From Flavobacterium tistrianum (lineage in GTDB: Bacteria; Bacteroidota; Bacteroidia; Flavobacteriales; Flavobacteriaceae): a DNA stretch of 64,000 nucleotides. The position numbers and the translations under genes were made by a program. The DNA lies in NCBI RefSeq assembly GCF_003254545.1, contig NZ_QJRH01000067.1:240679-304678 (forward strand), read 5' to 3'. Within the stretch, counting starts at the first letter, position 1. Every line of letters begins with the position of its first letter. This document shows positions 36,421 through 45,371 of the stretch, one piece after another. A model generated the notes under the pieces. That model was given only the letters and a program-made list of their open reading frames with translations, did not search any database and had not been told where the DNA came from.

Positions 36421-37695
36421 ATGACTTTTCAAAATACACGCGAATTTGCACGAGAGCTAGATTCGAAAGACGCATTAAAACATTATCAAGAACAATTTAT
36501 TTTTCCGAAAGTAAACGATAAACGAGTTATCTATTTTACTGGAAACTCATTAGGATTACAGCCAAAACGTACCAAAGCATTCATCGATGAAGTAATGAAT
36601 GATTGGGCAGAACTGGCGGTTGAAGGTCATTTTTATGCTGAAAAACCTTGGTGGGATTATCAAGAAAGGTTTGCAGAACCATTGAGTAAAATTGTTGGTG
36701 CGCTTCCATCAGAAGTTACCGTTATGAATACTTTGACCGTAAATCTTCATTTGTTGATGGTTTCTTTTTACCAGCCAAAAGGAAAACGTTACAAAATTAT
36801 CTGTGAAGAAAAAGCTTTTCCATCAGATCAATATATGTTCCAAAGTCAAGTAAACTTTCATGGATACAAAGCTGAAGATGCAATTGTAGAAATTAAACGT
36901 AGAGAGGGAGAACACAATATTCGCCTAGAAGATGTTTTGGCAAAAATTGAAGAAGTTGGTGATGAATTGGCTTTAGTTTTAATTGGCGGAGTAAATTATT
37001 ATACGGGACAAGTTTTTGATATTAAAACCATAACTGCTGCCGGACAAAAAGTTGGAGCAAAAGTAGGTTGGGATTTGGCACACGCTGCCGGAAATATCAA
37101 ATTGGAACTTCATGATTGGAATGTAGATTTTGCTGCTTGGTGCAGTTATAAATATATGAACTCAGGGCCAGGAAATGCGTCTGGATGTTTTGTTCACGAA
37201 AAGCATCATAATTCAGATTTACCAAGATTCGCTGGATGGTGGGGACACAACAAAAAGCGCCGTTTTAAAATGGAACCTACTTTTGATCCCGTTCATGGAG
37301 CAGACGGATGGCAGATTAGTAACTTACCAGTTCTGTCTTTAGCTCCATATTTAGCTTCAGTAGAAATGTTTGCTGAAGTTGGAATGGATGCTTTAATTAA
37401 AAAACGTGATCACATAACTTCTTACTTAGAATTTATTCTTCATGAAATTGATAAAGAAGTAGAAAGTACTTTCGAAATTATTACGCCAACAAATCCTGAA
37501 GAAAGAGCTTCACAATTATCTGTTTTCCTTCATGGAGAAGGAAGAGCTTTATTTGATTATTTAATGAAAAATGGAGTAATTACAGATTGGCGTGAACCAA
37601 ATGTTATTCGTTTAGCGCCAGTTCCGTTGTATTGTTCTTATGAAGATATGTACGACTTTGGACAAATTCTGAAAAAAGGAATTTTAGGGAAGTAA
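36421..37695 (+). CDS. kynU: Kynureninase
   Basis: A 424-residue PLP enzyme cleaving kynurenine or 3-hydroxykynurenine to alanine and (hydroxy)anthranilate. The PLP Lys is Lys244 in CSYKYMNSGPG; WDLAHAAGN (217-225) supplies the cofactor-binding Asp. GNSLGLQPK near 41-49 and FAGWWGHN later match kynureninases. The kmo gene of the same route lies at 50401. Surrounded by palindromic repeats on both sides; no partner gene is adjacent. Confidence 0.96.
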   Translation: MTFQNTREFARELDSKDALKHYQEQFIFPKVNDKRVIYFTGNSLGLQPKRTKAFIDEVMNDWAELAVEGHFYAEKPWWDYQERFAEPLSKIVGALPSEVTVMNTLTVNLHLLMVSFYQPKGKRYKIICEEKAFPSDQYMFQSQVNFHGYKAEDAIVEIKRREGEHNIRLEDVLAKIEEVGDELALVLIGGVNYYTGQVFDIKTITAAGQKVGAKVGWDLAHAAGNIKLELHDWNVDFAAWCSYKYMNSGPGNASGCFVHEKHHNSDLPRFAGWWGHNKKRRFKMEPTFDPVHGADGWQISNLPVLSLAPYLASVEMFAEVGMDALIKKRDHITSYLEFILHEIDKEVESTFEIITPTNPEERASQLSVFLHGEGRALFDYLMKNGVITDWREPNVIRLAPVPLYCSYEDMYDFGQILKKGILGK

Positions 37696-37702
37696 GAGTT
37701 TA

Positions 37703-37912
37703 TTAATCTCGCAAAGTCTCGAAGGCGCAAAGTTTTTTTATTTAAAAGAAATAATTAAGCGTACCATTTGTCATTTCGAGGAACGAGAAATCGCACTAGT
37801 TATTCCGCAAGGTATGTCGTCAATCTTTGTCGAGTTTCTAGTGCGATTTCTCGTTCCTCGAAATGACAAAACTGAGAAAATACTTTGCGTCTTCGCGACT
37901 TTGCGAGATTAA
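37703..37912. repeat. Nested perfect inverted repeat, 210 bases
   Basis: Inner arms 37767-37799 and 37838-37870 are exact 33-bp reverse complements (containing TTTCGAGGAACGAGAAA). Outer arms 37703-37732 and 37882-37912 pair imperfectly (TTAATCTCGCAAAGT / ACTTTGCGAGATTAA). It fills most of the 358-base gap between kynU and the next gene, in which no coding sequence is seen. Confidence 0.9.
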
Positions 37913-38053
37913 TTTCTTTCAGCTTGACGAATAAAACTCAGCGCAAAACAGACATTAATCTTCAAATCTTATAACCTTTCAAAAAAATTCTGTAACAACT
38001 GTTATAACAGATCTTGCTTATTTTGTATTGTATAACTTTAAAATTACAAGATC

Positions 38054-38479
38054 ATGAAAGGCTTATATATTTTATTGACCGTGATATTTTTAACTTCTTG
38101 CCAACAGCAAAATAAAGAAGATATAAATAAAGCCAAACAAGCCAGCATTGATTCAATGAAAGTTGAGATTAACAAACAGCGTGTTATCGATTCGATGAAG
38201 ACCGAAATGGCTAAAATGAATGAAGAGAAGATCGAAGCTCAAAAAGAAAAAGTAGTTGTAGTACATCAGCAAGACGCGACAGCAGCAGCGCCAGCTAAAA
38301 AGAAAGGTTGGAGTGCAACTGCTAAAGGTGCCGTAATTGGCGCTGGAGTCGGAGCGGCAACTGGAGCAATTGTCAGTAAGAAAAAAGGAGAAGGTGCTAT
38401 TATTGGTGGTTTAGCTGGAGCTGCAGTTGGAACAGGAACAGGAGCTGTTATTGATAGTAAAAACAAGAAGAAAGAATAG
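38054..38479 (+). CDS. Glycine-zipper lipoprotein
   Basis: A 141-residue lipoprotein: signal ending LTSC (Cys16), then a charged, probably coiled-coil helix (about 20-70), an Ala-rich linker and a glycine-zipper region (about 88-133) with GAVIGAGVGAATGAIV and GAIIGGLAGAAVGTGTGAVI. Glycine-zipper segments pack in membranes, as in the SlyB/17 kDa antigen and YMGG-type proteins. A role in envelope stability or stress is possible. Single gene with a strong downstream terminator. Confidence 0.78.
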   Translation: MKGLYILLTVIFLTSCQQQNKEDINKAKQASIDSMKVEINKQRVIDSMKTEMAKMNEEKIEAQKEKVVVVHQQDATAAAPAKKKGWSATAKGAVIGAGVGAATGAIVSKKKGEGAIIGGLAGAAVGTGTGAVIDSKNKKKE

Positions 38480-38499
38480 TTTAAATTCTATAGATAAAA

Positions 38500-38532
38500 C
38501 AAACCCCAAATTAGATGATAATTTGGGGTTTT
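38500..38532. terminator. Bidirectional terminator between convergent genes
   Basis: AAACCCCAAATTA and TAATTTGGGGTTT form a perfect 13-bp stem with a short loop. Confidence 0.85.
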
Positions 38533-38537
38533 CAATT

Positions 38538-40334
38538 TTAAACCAACTCTGAAACGGGAATTTTTATACCAACTAATTCTGATTTACAAGAATCGAGTTG
38601 ATCAAGATGACCTTTAAAGACTGTCGTCGATTCAAATAAATTTTTATAATACTCAATTCCATCTAACAGATTAGATTTAAAAGAATTCCATTTTTTAAGC
38701 TGAGCTGCTGTAAATTCTCCAGAAACAGATTGAATTTCGTTTCTAAAATATTCAACATACATTTTAAGCTCTTTTATAAACAAGTTTGGACGTTCAGTTC
38801 TAATAACCGATTTTCCTTGATAAATGTGCTGAATCATTTCTTTTAAAGAAACTTCCTGATCAAAATATGCCAAGTTTGGTCCAGGGCAAATTACAACTCC
38901 TTGCGCTTGGCCTTTTATTTTAATGTCATTTTCTAAATAAGAAGCATTGGCCAAACCAACGCACAAACACGATTTTTCGGTGATTTTGATTTTGCTCTTT
39001 TCAAATTCGTCAGCAGATAAAGAATCTTTTTTTGATTCTAATTCTTCTAGTTTTATATCTTGATATTTTTTTGATGCTGTGCAAATTCCATGTGGATCGT
39101 ATTCTTTGCTTAAAGCTAAAAATTTCTTCGGACATGAACTTCCTGCTTTATTCTCATGAATTCGTTTTTGTTTTAAAAATTCATTAGTTGTTCCCTTCAA
39201 AGTATTAAAAGGAACTCCCAAAGGCGAAATATTACTTAAATAAAAATCATCTTCTTTGGCTTTCATTAATAAATTACGAGTTTCTTTATCGACGGAAGTA
39301 GCTTCGGGAACTAATAAAAATGGCGAACCCCAACCAACAGAATCAACATTATATTCATCTAATAAAAATTCATGCTCTGTCGCTGTTCCAACACCGCCTT
39401 GAACTGTAATTTTTAATTTGAGTGGATTTTTTGGAGTATGCTGATTTTTGGCCTGTAAAGCTTTAATCATTAAATCATGGGCAGATTGTATCAATTGATC
39501 TTTTTTCTGCTTGAATTCTTCTAAAATGGTACCCAAAAGCAGTCCGTCAGTTGCAAAAGCATGTCCGCCGCAGTTTAATCCTGATTCGATTCGGTATTCT
39601 GAAACCCAAAGTCCTTTTTTGGCCAAGAAATTTCCTTGAATCATCGCCGATCTAAAATCACTTACTTTTAAGATGATTTTCTTTTTAAGTTCGTTATTTT
39701 CATTCGGGAAAAAATCGTTGAAGTTTTCGAAGTAACCAAACAATCTCGGATTCATTCCAGCAGAAAGCACTACAGAAGATTCTAAATTACTATTAGCGAA
39801 ACCTCTTAATGCGGCATGCGCGTCATTAAACTCAATTGGAAGTTGTTCATTTTTGACAAAATTATCTTTGTCTAATTTCGTCATAATGTTTACATCAATT
39901 TCTCCAGGAAAAAGATGTGATTCAATGTAATTTTGAATGTTTTCCTTAAAAGCAATTCCGTCATCCAATAAAGTCTGAAATCCTTTTTTAATATCAGAAG
40001 TGTTTGGCAGCATCGACATGAAGTTTTCAAGAGCTGTTTTACTTTCTGCCAATTCTGTTTTGAAATTTTCGAATTTCTCTTTTACAATTTTATCGACTAA
40101 ATTTAAATAAGAGGTAATTCTTTCAGCGCGGTAATCATGAAATTTTTGAGTAATTTCTTCGTAGGGAATGTTGAATTTTGTGCTGTAAAAATTACGCATC
40201 TTCTCAATCAGATCATCGTCTGCCAAAGCAATAACAGATGAAATTCCGTACTGCGCTACTCGGATAGGACTGTCAATTGTATACGCAAGTCCCATAACCG
40301 GAATATGAAAAGTATGCAGGCTATTTTTTGTCAT
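38538..40334 (-). CDS. Nitronate-monooxygenase-like TIM-barrel protein with cysteine cluster, unknown function
   Basis: A 598-residue protein not firmly recognised. Three parts recall FMN-dependent 2-nitropropane dioxygenase/enoyl reductase proteins: IPVMGLAYTIDSPIRVAQYG (11-30), SGLNCGGHAF (251-260, like AGGHA), and GWGSPFLLVPEATSVD (334-349, like GTRFLATPEA) followed by an acidic helix and GVPFNTLKGT (373-382). A helical insertion (about 55-145) interrupts the barrel, and a cysteine group follows (Cys401, 418, 456, 458, 483), which could bind metal or an Fe-S cluster. Flavin binding is inferred. It has no evident operon partner. Confidence 0.5.
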   Translation of the reverse strand: MTKNSLHTFHIPVMGLAYTIDSPIRVAQYGISSVIALADDDLIEKMRNFYSTKFNIPYEEITQKFHDYRAERITSYLNLVDKIVKEKFENFKTELAESKTALENFMSMLPNTSDIKKGFQTLLDDGIAFKENIQNYIESHLFPGEIDVNIMTKLDKDNFVKNEQLPIEFNDAHAALRGFANSNLESSVVLSAGMNPRLFGYFENFNDFFPNENNELKKKIILKVSDFRSAMIQGNFLAKKGLWVSEYRIESGLNCGGHAFATDGLLLGTILEEFKQKKDQLIQSAHDLMIKALQAKNQHTPKNPLKLKITVQGGVGTATEHEFLLDEYNVDSVGWGSPFLLVPEATSVDKETRNLLMKAKEDDFYLSNISPLGVPFNTLKGTTNEFLKQKRIHENKAGSSCPKKFLALSKEYDPHGICTASKKYQDIKLEELESKKDSLSADEFEKSKIKITEKSCLCVGLANASYLENDIKIKGQAQGVVICPGPNLAYFDQEVSLKEMIQHIYQGKSVIRTERPNLFIKELKMYVEYFRNEIQSVSGEFTAAQLKKWNSFKSNLLDGIEYYKNLFESTTVFKGHLDQLDSCKSELVGIKIPVSELV

Positions 40335-40428
40335 TTGTATTCGGATTAAAATAGAGACAAATGAAAAAAAATATTTTCTCCTAAAACCTGATAAATGTCA
40401 GGTTCACGTTGGGAGAAAGGTTTTTTCG

Positions 40429-40600
40429 CCACGAATTCACGAATTATATTCTTTTAGTTTGTGTAGTTTGAATTAAATAGTTTCGCTTCTCCACGAATTC
40501 ATGAATTATTCTTTTAATTTGTGTAATTTGAAATAAATAACCTCTAAGATTTGAGCTAATTCGTGAATTGCTTCGCCATTTCGCTGTCGCTCGGGTCGTG
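40429..40600. repeat. CACGAATTC repeat family, tandem copies 3 and 4
   Basis: Two direct copies of about 48 bases begin CACGAATTCA at 40430 and 40492 and continue through related TTTGTGTAGTTTGAATTAAA stretches. Inverted AATTCGTGAATTG and GGGTCGTGG parts follow. It fills the 278-base spacer between two minus-strand genes. Confidence 0.7.
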
Positions 40601-40612
40601 GAGAAAAAAAAA

Positions 40613-42169
40613 CTAAATCAAAATTTTCTTCAAAGACTCCGCAATGCTTCTCCATAAAAGATTGTAGAACGATCTGTCTTGAAGCCTTTCTACTTCGACT
40701 TCTGCAGTTTTGGCTCCATCTTTTGAATCGTTTTTAACTAATAAATTGGCGACAGCAGTTTTGAGTTTGGCTTCTTTTTCGGGTTTATTCTTTTTATATA
40801 ATTTTACTTTGAGGTCATCGTAATTTAGAGAAGCATTTCCTTTTGAGCCATTATCGTTTCCGTAGAAATTAAAACGATATTTATGAAAAGTTCCAGTAAA
40901 GGTAGTGTTGATATATGGCTTTGTGAATCTGGTCATTCCTCTAACATCAAAATTTGAAATCACACCTTGAATATGAAATCCGTCACTTTTATCCAAAACA
41001 TTAAAACTCCAATCGACATCGAGAGGAGAATTTTTCATAAAAATACATTTGACTTTGATTTTTACATCGTCTGTTTTTGTTAAATCAAAACCGCTTTTTA
41101 AATTGGTTGCCTGAAGATTGAATTTGTCGAAAGTTAAAATTCCAGGTCCTTTAGAAACATTAAGTTCTTCTTCGTAAACCAGTTTCGATTTTAGAACCTG
41201 CAAGGTGTCAATTTGAAGCGGAAATTTTAGATTTCGTAATAAATGATTGTAAAGGTATTTCTTGCTTGGATCGTCTTTCAGCATTTTTCCGCGGTAAATA
41301 TTGGCATCAAAATGATGAATTACAAGCGAATTGGCTTTGAAATAAAAACGGTCATTTTTGAAACCCCAATCCATTTTCGCAACTTGCGCCGAGTCAAATT
41401 TTAAATTGTAGATGTCTTTTTCTTTTTCTAGACGTTTTACAAATTCGTATCGTTCAAATTGAGGCAGATTAGAGAAATTATTAATCTTTAGGAAATTCTT
41501 TTCGGTGCTTATTTTTCCAATATTGATGTAATAAAAGCCATTTGGTCTGTAAAACAAGCTGTCGCAAACGAGAGCGTACTTTTCATATCGAATCGGAATT
41601 TTTTCTTTTAAAGTTGCATCTGTAATTAAAATGCCTTCTAGTTTTAGGAGGATTTTTTTTATACTGAAAATAGGTTTTTCCGTGTCTAAAGAAACAACAT
41701 CAACCGATCCTTCGTTGAGGTAAATATTAGAAACTGCTATAATTTTTCGGAACGGATCAACAATTTCTTTTTCAATGCTTTTACTGTTATTGATTAATTT
41801 TTCACCTTTTTTGTATAAAATGATTCTCGGTTTATTGATAATGATACTTTCTGCCTGAATGATATCGCGAAAAGCTAAATCCCAAATATTAAAATGTTTA
41901 ATAGTGATGGATTCAATTTTGGAGAAAAGCCCGTTTTTACTGTCTTTCGGTTCATTTTTCGGACTTACAAGCAAAGTTTGGGCATTGATATTTCTAGAAA
42001 AAAGAGAAACTTCAATTTTTTCATAATTGATATTGTATGCGGTTTTATTTTTTTCGTGAATAATAATCGGGAGCTGTTTTTTGATCCAATAATTCAGTCC
42101 GACATTGGCGAGAATTACAATTGCAAAAAGAGAAATTACTACAATCGCTATTTTTTTATAGATTGACAT
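40613..42169 (-). CDS. AsmA-like membrane-anchored protein
   Basis: A 518-residue protein with one N-terminal membrane helix (about 7-27) and a long beta-rich extracytoplasmic part of the AsmA/DUF748 type. Segments such as ESIIINKPRIILYKKG, VSNIYLNEGSVDVVSLDT and FVKRLEKEKDIYNLKFDSAQ have the repeated beta-strand periodicity of bridge-like lipid-transport proteins. Phospholipid transport between membranes is known for some relatives, but this protein is not assigned. It diverges from the penicillin-acylase-family gene at 42277. Confidence 0.6.
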   Translation of the reverse strand: MSIYKKIAIVVISLFAIVILANVGLNYWIKKQLPIIIHEKNKTAYNINYEKIEVSLFSRNINAQTLLVSPKNEPKDSKNGLFSKIESITIKHFNIWDLAFRDIIQAESIIINKPRIILYKKGEKLINNSKSIEKEIVDPFRKIIAVSNIYLNEGSVDVVSLDTEKPIFSIKKILLKLEGILITDATLKEKIPIRYEKYALVCDSLFYRPNGFYYINIGKISTEKNFLKINNFSNLPQFERYEFVKRLEKEKDIYNLKFDSAQVAKMDWGFKNDRFYFKANSLVIHHFDANIYRGKMLKDDPSKKYLYNHLLRNLKFPLQIDTLQVLKSKLVYEEELNVSKGPGILTFDKFNLQATNLKSGFDLTKTDDVKIKVKCIFMKNSPLDVDWSFNVLDKSDGFHIQGVISNFDVRGMTRFTKPYINTTFTGTFHKYRFNFYGNDNGSKGNASLNYDDLKVKLYKKNKPEKEAKLKTAVANLLVKNDSKDGAKTAEVEVERLQDRSFYNLLWRSIAESLKKILI

Positions 42170-42276
42170 TTATAGTATTAATTTTAAATACATAAATTTA
42201 GAGTTTTAAAGACGGTTGTTTCTTATAAAATTTTTTAGAAAAATTACATTATTACAAATTTCATCCTTTTTAGAAT

Positions 42277-44667
42277 ATGAGAATAATTAAAAAAATCTTG
42301 TTGACCTTATTGGTTCTTATTGTGATTCTTGCGATTGGTTTGTGCGCCTATATTTTTCATTTAAAGCCTAAATATGAAGGCTCATTAGAATTAAAAAATC
42401 TTGAAAAAGAAACAACAGTTTATTTTGATGATTTTGGCGTGCCTCATATTTATGCGGATTCTGAAAAAGATGCGATGACGGCACTTGGTTATGTTCATGC
42501 GCAGGAAAGATTGTGGCAAATGGAATTGTTACGTCGAATTGCTCCGGGTCGCCTTTCTGAAATTTTTGGTGGCGTCGCGCTTAAAAACGACAAGTTTTTT
42601 GCTGGAATAGGAATTGAAGAAGCTTCAGCAAAAGCCATTGCAAAGTTGGATAAAAACAGTGAAAGCTATAAACTGACTCAAGCTTATCTGGACGGAATTA
42701 ATCAATATCTAGAAGAAGGAGTGACACCAATAGAATTTACTTTGGTTGGCGTAAAAAAGCAAAAGTTTACCATAAAAGACGTTTATAATATTTTTGGTTA
42801 CATGTCTTTTAGTTTTGCTATGGCGCAGAAAACCGATCCATTATTGACAGATATTAAAAATAAATACGGCGTTGCTTATTTGAAAGATTTAGGTATTGAA
42901 GGAGAATTCAATAATACTAGAATTAAAATCTCAAAAGAAAAAACTGAGGAATACACTGAGATTTCAAAATCTATAACTGCAATGCTGGATCAGTCTCCAA
43001 TTCCGCCATTTGTTGGAAGTAACAGTTGGGTTGTTGGGCCACATAAATCGAAAACGGGTAAAGTTATTTTTGCCAATGATCCGCATATCGGATTTTCGCA
43101 GCCAGCAACTTGGTACGAGGCGCATATAGTAACACCAAAACATGAATTATACGGCTGCTATTTGGCAGGAACTCCATTTCCGCTTTTAGCGCACAATAGA
43201 GATTATGCTTATGGTTTGACCATGTTTGAAAATGATGATATCGATTTTTATCAAGAAAAAAACAAAGCAGATGATGCTTCGCAATATCAGACACCGACAG
43301 GTTTCAGCAAATATGAAATCAGAAAAAAAACGATAAAAGTAAAAGATTCTTCAGATGTGGTTTTGACGGTTAAAATTACACATCATGGTCCAGTTATGAA
43401 TGATTTTATAGATCGTCTGGATAAGAAAAATCCAATTGCAATGTCTTGGACGTATACGCGAGAACCAATCTTGATTCTCGACGCTGCTTACGGACTTTCG
43501 CACGCAAAAAATACTACGGATTTTAAGAAATCTGTTAGCTTAATTGCTGCGCCTGGATTGAATGTGATGTACGGCGATGCCAAAGGAAACGTAGCTTGGT
43601 GGGCGAGCGGGAAATTATACAGACATAATGAAGGTGTTAATACACATTTGATTTTAGACGGTTCAAGCGGAAAAGATGATATTACGAAGTTTTTAGATTT
43701 TGAAGAAAATCCATCAGCTGAAAATCCAGAATGGGGATATGTTTATTCTGCCAATAATCAGCCAGAAGCTATAGATAATGGCTATTTATATCCGGGATAT
43801 TATCTGCCAGAAGATCGTGCCAAAAGAATCTCAGGAATTTTAGATGCTAAATCAGATTGGGATAAAGAAGCCATCAGTAAAATGATTTATGATAATACTT
43901 CTGATGTTGCGGTCGAAACTACTAAAAACTTAATTGCAGCTTTAGATAATAAGTCGCTTTCCTATAATGAAAAAGAGGTTTTAGGAGTTTTAAAATCTTG
44001 GAAAGGAACAACAGATACTGAAGACGTTGCACCAACGATTTACAACAAATGGATTTATCTGTATTTGAAAAATACGTTTGAAGATGAAATGGGCAAAGAT
44101 AATTTCAATTTATTTTTGGGAATTTCTCTAGGAAAGCAAGTTATTGCCAACCAGATAAAAAACGAAAATTCGATTTGGTGGGATAATATCAAAACAAAAA
44201 ATGTAAAAGAAACGAGAACAGACATTGTTTCAAAATCTTTTCATGACGCTGTTATTGCTCTACAAAATCAGTTAGGAGAAAATATTTCAGAATGGAATTG
44301 GGGGAAAGTACACACCGTAGAACACGAACATCCGTTAGGAAAAGTCAAAGCGCTTCGCGGATTGTTTAATGTTGGTCCGTTCAATTCTCCAGGTTCAAAT
44401 GAAGTAATCAATAATTTATTCTTCGGATTTAATGATGAAGGAAAGTATTACACCAAAGGCGGACCTTCAACAAGAAGAATTGTCGATTTTGCTGATGTAG
44501 AAAACAGCTGGAGTATTTTACCAACTGGACAATCTGGGAATCCGTTTAGTAAGCATTACGATGATCAAGCCGAAATGTACAACGCAGGAAAGTTCAGAAA
44601 AATGAAATTGAACAAAGATGAAATTGTAAAAACATCTACCAAGTTAGTTTTGAAACCGAAGAAATAG
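42277..44667 (+). CDS. Penicillin acylase family Ntn hydrolase
   Basis: A 796-residue single-chain precursor. An N-terminal membrane or signal helix (about 6-28) is followed by the alpha-subunit region with LGYVHAQERLWQMEL (70-84). The autocatalytic cleavage site and nucleophile lie at FVGSNSWVVGP, predicted between Gly247 and Ser248. The beta-subunit follows with FANDPHIGFSQPATW and VMYGDAKGNVAWWASG. Family members hydrolyse acyl amides such as penicillin G or acyl-homoserine lactones; the substrate here cannot be predicted. It is probably periplasmic. Confidence 0.92.
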   Translation: MRIIKKILLTLLVLIVILAIGLCAYIFHLKPKYEGSLELKNLEKETTVYFDDFGVPHIYADSEKDAMTALGYVHAQERLWQMELLRRIAPGRLSEIFGGVALKNDKFFAGIGIEEASAKAIAKLDKNSESYKLTQAYLDGINQYLEEGVTPIEFTLVGVKKQKFTIKDVYNIFGYMSFSFAMAQKTDPLLTDIKNKYGVAYLKDLGIEGEFNNTRIKISKEKTEEYTEISKSITAMLDQSPIPPFVGSNSWVVGPHKSKTGKVIFANDPHIGFSQPATWYEAHIVTPKHELYGCYLAGTPFPLLAHNRDYAYGLTMFENDDIDFYQEKNKADDASQYQTPTGFSKYEIRKKTIKVKDSSDVVLTVKITHHGPVMNDFIDRLDKKNPIAMSWTYTREPILILDAAYGLSHAKNTTDFKKSVSLIAAPGLNVMYGDAKGNVAWWASGKLYRHNEGVNTHLILDGSSGKDDITKFLDFEENPSAENPEWGYVYSANNQPEAIDNGYLYPGYYLPEDRAKRISGILDAKSDWDKEAISKMIYDNTSDVAVETTKNLIAALDNKSLSYNEKEVLGVLKSWKGTTDTEDVAPTIYNKWIYLYLKNTFEDEMGKDNFNLFLGISLGKQVIANQIKNENSIWWDNIKTKNVKETRTDIVSKSFHDAVIALQNQLGENISEWNWGKVHTVEHEHPLGKVKALRGLFNVGPFNSPGSNEVINNLFFGFNDEGKYYTKGGPSTRRIVDFADVENSWSILPTGQSGNPFSKHYDDQAEMYNAGKFRKMKLNKDEIVKTSTKLVLKPKK

Positions 44668-44703
44668 TTTTTGGTTTCAAGTTTCATGTTGATTCAAAAA
44701 AAT

Positions 44704-44745
44704 AAAGGCTCAGAGATTTAAGTTTATAAAAATCTTTGAGCCTTT
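44704..44745. terminator. Terminator after penicillin-acylase gene, probably bidirectional
   Basis: AAAGGCTCAgAGATT and AATCTtTGAGCCTTT pair with one mismatch. A T run follows on the minus strand, so it also suits the convergent gene at 44767. Confidence 0.75.
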
Positions 44746-44766
44746 GTTCCTTTGTAACTCTGTAGC

Positions 44767-45210
44767 TTACTTAGAAATATATTTTCCTAAAACAATATCA
44801 TCAGCAAAAATGTTGAGATTATTAATAAGCACTTTATTATTGGTCATTACATTTTGGGTCTGATAAGCTGAGTCTTTTTCATAGGCTTTTAATAAAGTTT
44901 CCAGTTCCACTTCGTCAAAAACAACAAAACTATTATAGATAGCATCTCTGAAATTTTTGTAATTAATGCTTTGGGTAATTTCCATAGACTTTTGCTCGTT
45001 CCAACCTTCTTTTGCAGAAGCTTCATTTATTTTAGATAAGCAGAAATCAATCACATAGTTTTTGTAGCGAGTTGCTTCAACAATTTTATCGATTACAATT
45101 TTGTTTTGCTGACTTGGCATCAACGGCTGACTGTTTTGCGATGCAGCTTTAGAAGAAATAAAAAGGCACAACAATACAACTAAGAAACTGTAATTTTTTA
45201 GATTTTTCAT
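44767..45210 (-). CDS. Exported protein of unknown function
   Basis: A 147-residue protein with a signal peptide (about residues 1-24, ending AASQ) and a helical, charged mature part. Two segments (IVIDKIVEATRYKNYVIDFC and FVVFDEVELETLLKAYEKDS) look like amphipathic helices. No metal or catalytic motif is seen and no family is recognised. It lies between the convergent acylase gene and the upstream serine hydrolase, the latter with its own terminator. Confidence 0.6.
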   Translation of the reverse strand: MKNLKNYSFLVVLLCLFISSKAASQNSQPLMPSQQNKIVIDKIVEATRYKNYVIDFCLSKINEASAKEGWNEQKSMEITQSINYKNFRDAIYNSFVVFDEVELETLLKAYEKDSAYQTQNVMTNNKVLINNLNIFADDIVLGKYISK

Positions 45211-45291
45211 GGGTTATTCAGTTATTTTGGGCGGGCTAAAATAGTGTGAAAAAAGAATAATTCACCAAATTTGAATGTCCCAAGTTGTAAC

Positions 45292-45336
45292 AAAAAAAAC
45301 TCCGAAAAAATAGATTTTAAATCTACTTTTTCGGAG
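45292..45336 (-). terminator. Terminator after the serine hydrolase/TPR gene
   Basis: CTCCGAAAAA and TTTTTCGGAG plus inner TAGATTT / AAATCTA make a long stem; on the minus strand a run of eight T follows. Confidence 0.85.
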
Positions 45337-45371
45337 CCATTTATAAGCAATTTATCTATAATTGCCTGCTT

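Noticed and set aside
36201..37912. CRISPR-like array suggested by several GCAAAG copies
   Set aside because: The copies are inverted arms of palindromes with irregular spacing, not direct repeats with equal-length spacers, and no cas gene is present.
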